A stretch of 5,057 bases of DNA. Origin: Clostridia bacterium. GTDB taxonomy: Bacteria > Bacillota_A > Clostridia > UBA1212. The notes under the pieces were generated by a model. It was not told the DNA's origin, did not search any database, and saw only the letters and a program-made list of their open reading frames with translations. Shown one piece after another: positions 4,919-5,057 of the stretch. The translations under genes and the position numbers were made by a program. The stretch is taken from NCBI GenBank assembly GCA_017464985.1, contig JAFTXL010000194.1, positions 1 to 5,057 on the forward strand. Reading direction: 5' to 3'. The first letter of the stretch is position 1; the number at the start of each line of letters is the position of its first letter.

Positions 4919-5057
4919 CAGGGCAAACGCATGAAAAAATATATATAAAAAATAGACAAAACCCACAAGATATAGTACAAATAGTAGTGGGTGATTACAA
5001 ATGATAAAATATTTTGAAGAAATAACAGATAAAAGACAGCAATGGAAAGTAAAGCAC
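4919..5057 (+). mobile_element. Left end of an ISAs1-like insertion sequence (partial)
   Basis: The transposase start at 5001 implies that the element's left end lies within the preceding 100 bases or so. A candidate terminus is CAGGGCAAACGC, starting at 4919, which is 82 bases before the ATG. The exact end cannot be fixed, because the right inverted repeat and the target duplication are outside the window. A 6-base inverted repeat (ACCCAC at 4961-4966 and GTGGGT at 4987-4992) lies between this point and the gene and could form a small hairpin in the leader. Confidence 0.35.
5001..5057 (+). CDS. ISAs1-family-like transposase, N-terminal 19 codons only
   Basis: The ATG at 5001 opens a frame that runs off the window. 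It encodes M-I-K-Y-F-E-E-I-T-D-K-R-Q-Q-W-K-V-K-H. The pattern YFxxIxDxRQxxKVKH matches the start of ISAs1/H-repeat DDE transposases, whose N-terminal domain typically reads F..I.D.R...K..H.L.DIL. A weak ribosome binding site, GTGGGTGAT, lies just upstream. The catalytic domain is not in view, so whether the gene is intact cannot be judged. It points away from the reductase operon and sits about 170 bases beyond that operon's promoter. Confidence 0.72.
   Translation, partial: MIKYFEEITDKRQQWKVKH

Noticed and set aside
4748..4966. N-terminal extension of 73 residues on the aldo/keto reductase frame, with a hydrophobic start
   Set aside because: It crosses the promoter, lacks a ribosome binding site, and the strong GGGAGG at 4761-4756 fits the ATG at 4747 with the conserved barrel start.

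Overview
The window looks like chromosomal DNA of an AT-rich anaerobic Firmicute of the class Clostridia, probably a gut or rumen type. The reasons are strong Shine-Dalgarno sequences (GGAGG, AAGGAG, GGGAGG), a GntR/YtrA-style ABC-2 exporter locus of the kind common in Clostridia, an ECF-transporter S component with no energizing module beside it, and an aldo/keto reductase carrying a C-terminal 2x[4Fe-4S] domain, which is typical of anaerobes. The genus cannot be fixed from the sequence alone.

Left third (1-1690, plus strand): the remains of an ABC exporter operon, made of one ATPase gene followed by two paralogous ABC-2 permease genes. Every member looks damaged. The ATPase has an ATA codon where the start is expected, just after a good ribosome binding site. 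It also appears to have lost, in frame, about 18-20 residues containing the ABC signature (C-loop). Permease 1 has an internal deletion with a frameshift. Permease 2 stops after about 73 of an expected 210-220 residues, at a junction with unrelated sequence. The cluster is best read as an operon in decay.

Middle and right (1681-4747, minus strand): four tightly spaced, apparently intact genes, transcribed right to left. They are an aldo/keto reductase with a ferredoxin-like tail, an ECF transporter substrate-binding (S) membrane protein, a uridine-kinase-like P-loop kinase overlapping the S component by 14 bases, and a HAD-family hydrolase. A sigma-70-type promoter (TTGATT, 17-base spacer, TACAAT) lies upstream of the reductase. 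The S component plus kinase suggests uptake of a nucleoside or vitamin followed by trapping through phosphorylation. The substrate is not known, and the links to the reductase and the HAD protein are inferred only from spacing.

Right edge (about 4919-5057, plus strand): the beginning of an insertion sequence. The first 19 codons of a transposase resembling the ISAs1 family start at 5001 and run off the window. No RNA genes, CRISPR arrays or convincing terminators were found. No gene-free stretch exceeds 300 bases; the longest, 4748-5000, holds the operon promoter and the presumed left end of the insertion sequence. I see no clearly new biological system. The most unusual items are the multi-lesion ABC operon and the overlapping S component/kinase pair.
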